Of a stretch of 5,790 bases of DNA, positions 5,783-5,790 are shown piece by piece. Under the pieces are notes generated by a model, which saw only the letters and a program-made list of their open reading frames with translations, ran no database searches and was not told the origin of the DNA. The stretch spans positions 1 to 5,790 of the forward strand of contig DWYO01000323.1 of assembly GCA_019118725.1 (NCBI GenBank), given 5' to 3'. The DNA is from Candidatus Parabacteroides intestinavium (GTDB taxonomy: Bacteria > Bacteroidota > Bacteroidia > Bacteroidales > Tannerellaceae). The translations under genes were made by a program, and so were the position numbers. The first letter of the stretch is position 1. The number at the start of each line of letters is the position of its first letter.

Positions 5783-5790
5783 TATCTTTG
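5783..5790 (+). promoter_or_regulatory. Candidate -7 promoter box for a plus-strand gene beyond the right edge
   Basis: TATCTTTG at the last eight bases matches the Bacteroides TAnnTTTG -7 consensus on the plus strand. It follows an eight-T run and sits in a divergent, gene-free interval, which suits a promoter for a gene starting outside the window. No clear TTTG is seen at -33 spacing, and the downstream gene cannot be seen, so this is tentative. Confidence 0.4.

Larger units (their letters stand above)
5641..5790. other. Intergenic region, probably divergent promoter region
   Basis: This 150-bp stretch upstream of the minus-strand epimerase-like gene is strongly AT-rich and has no convincing coding frame. 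It holds the leader repeats (5655-5694), a candidate minus-strand -7 box (5732-5739) and a candidate plus-strand -7 box at the edge (5783-5790). I see no tRNA, riboswitch or clear operator palindrome in it. Confidence 0.6.

Overview
This 5.8 kb window looks like chromosome of a Bacteroidales bacterium (Bacteroides/Parabacteroides type). The evidence is the gene order lysS–gpsA–pgi with very short spacers, a lysyl-tRNA synthetase with a C-terminal extension beyond the usual family end, weak or absent Shine-Dalgarno sequences, promoter-like TAnnTTTG elements (the Bacteroidota -7 box), AT-rich intergenic DNA with degenerate short-period repeats, and a HAD phosphatase carrying the marker residues of the Bacteroidota-restricted BT2127 pyrophosphatase. 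The genus cannot be fixed by reading alone.

Layout. Positions 2-1489 (+) hold the 3' part of lysS, cut by the left window edge. After 14 bp comes gpsA (1504-2499), and after 15 bp pgi (2515-3861). These three very likely share one transcript. A 107-bp spacer made largely of a degenerate GTAGTTA heptamer repeat, able to fold into a long imperfect hairpin, precedes a HAD-family inorganic pyrophosphatase (3969-4712, +). The last eight codons and the stop of that gene lie inside a second hairpin of the same repeat family (4685-4720). Convergent to it, on the minus strand, is a secreted, lipoprotein-type sugar phosphate isomerase/epimerase-like TIM-barrel protein (4735-5640). Its 150-bp upstream region contains AT-rich direct repeats, a plausible minus-strand promoter, and at the extreme right edge a TATCTTTG box that probably drives a plus-strand gene just outside the window.

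How the genes fit together. The plus-strand cluster is central housekeeping: lysine charging of tRNA (which releases PPi), glycerol-3-phosphate synthesis for phospholipids, the glucose-6-P/fructose-6-P step of glycolysis, and a phosphatase that probably removes PPi. The minus-strand gene is an independent unit, probably acting on sugars in the cell envelope.

I do not see a new defence, mobile or biosynthetic system here. The most notable items are the intergenic heptamer/hairpin repeat family that has entered the 3' end of the pyrophosphatase gene, the extra C-terminal domain of LysRS, and the envelope targeting and altered metal site of the epimerase-like protein.
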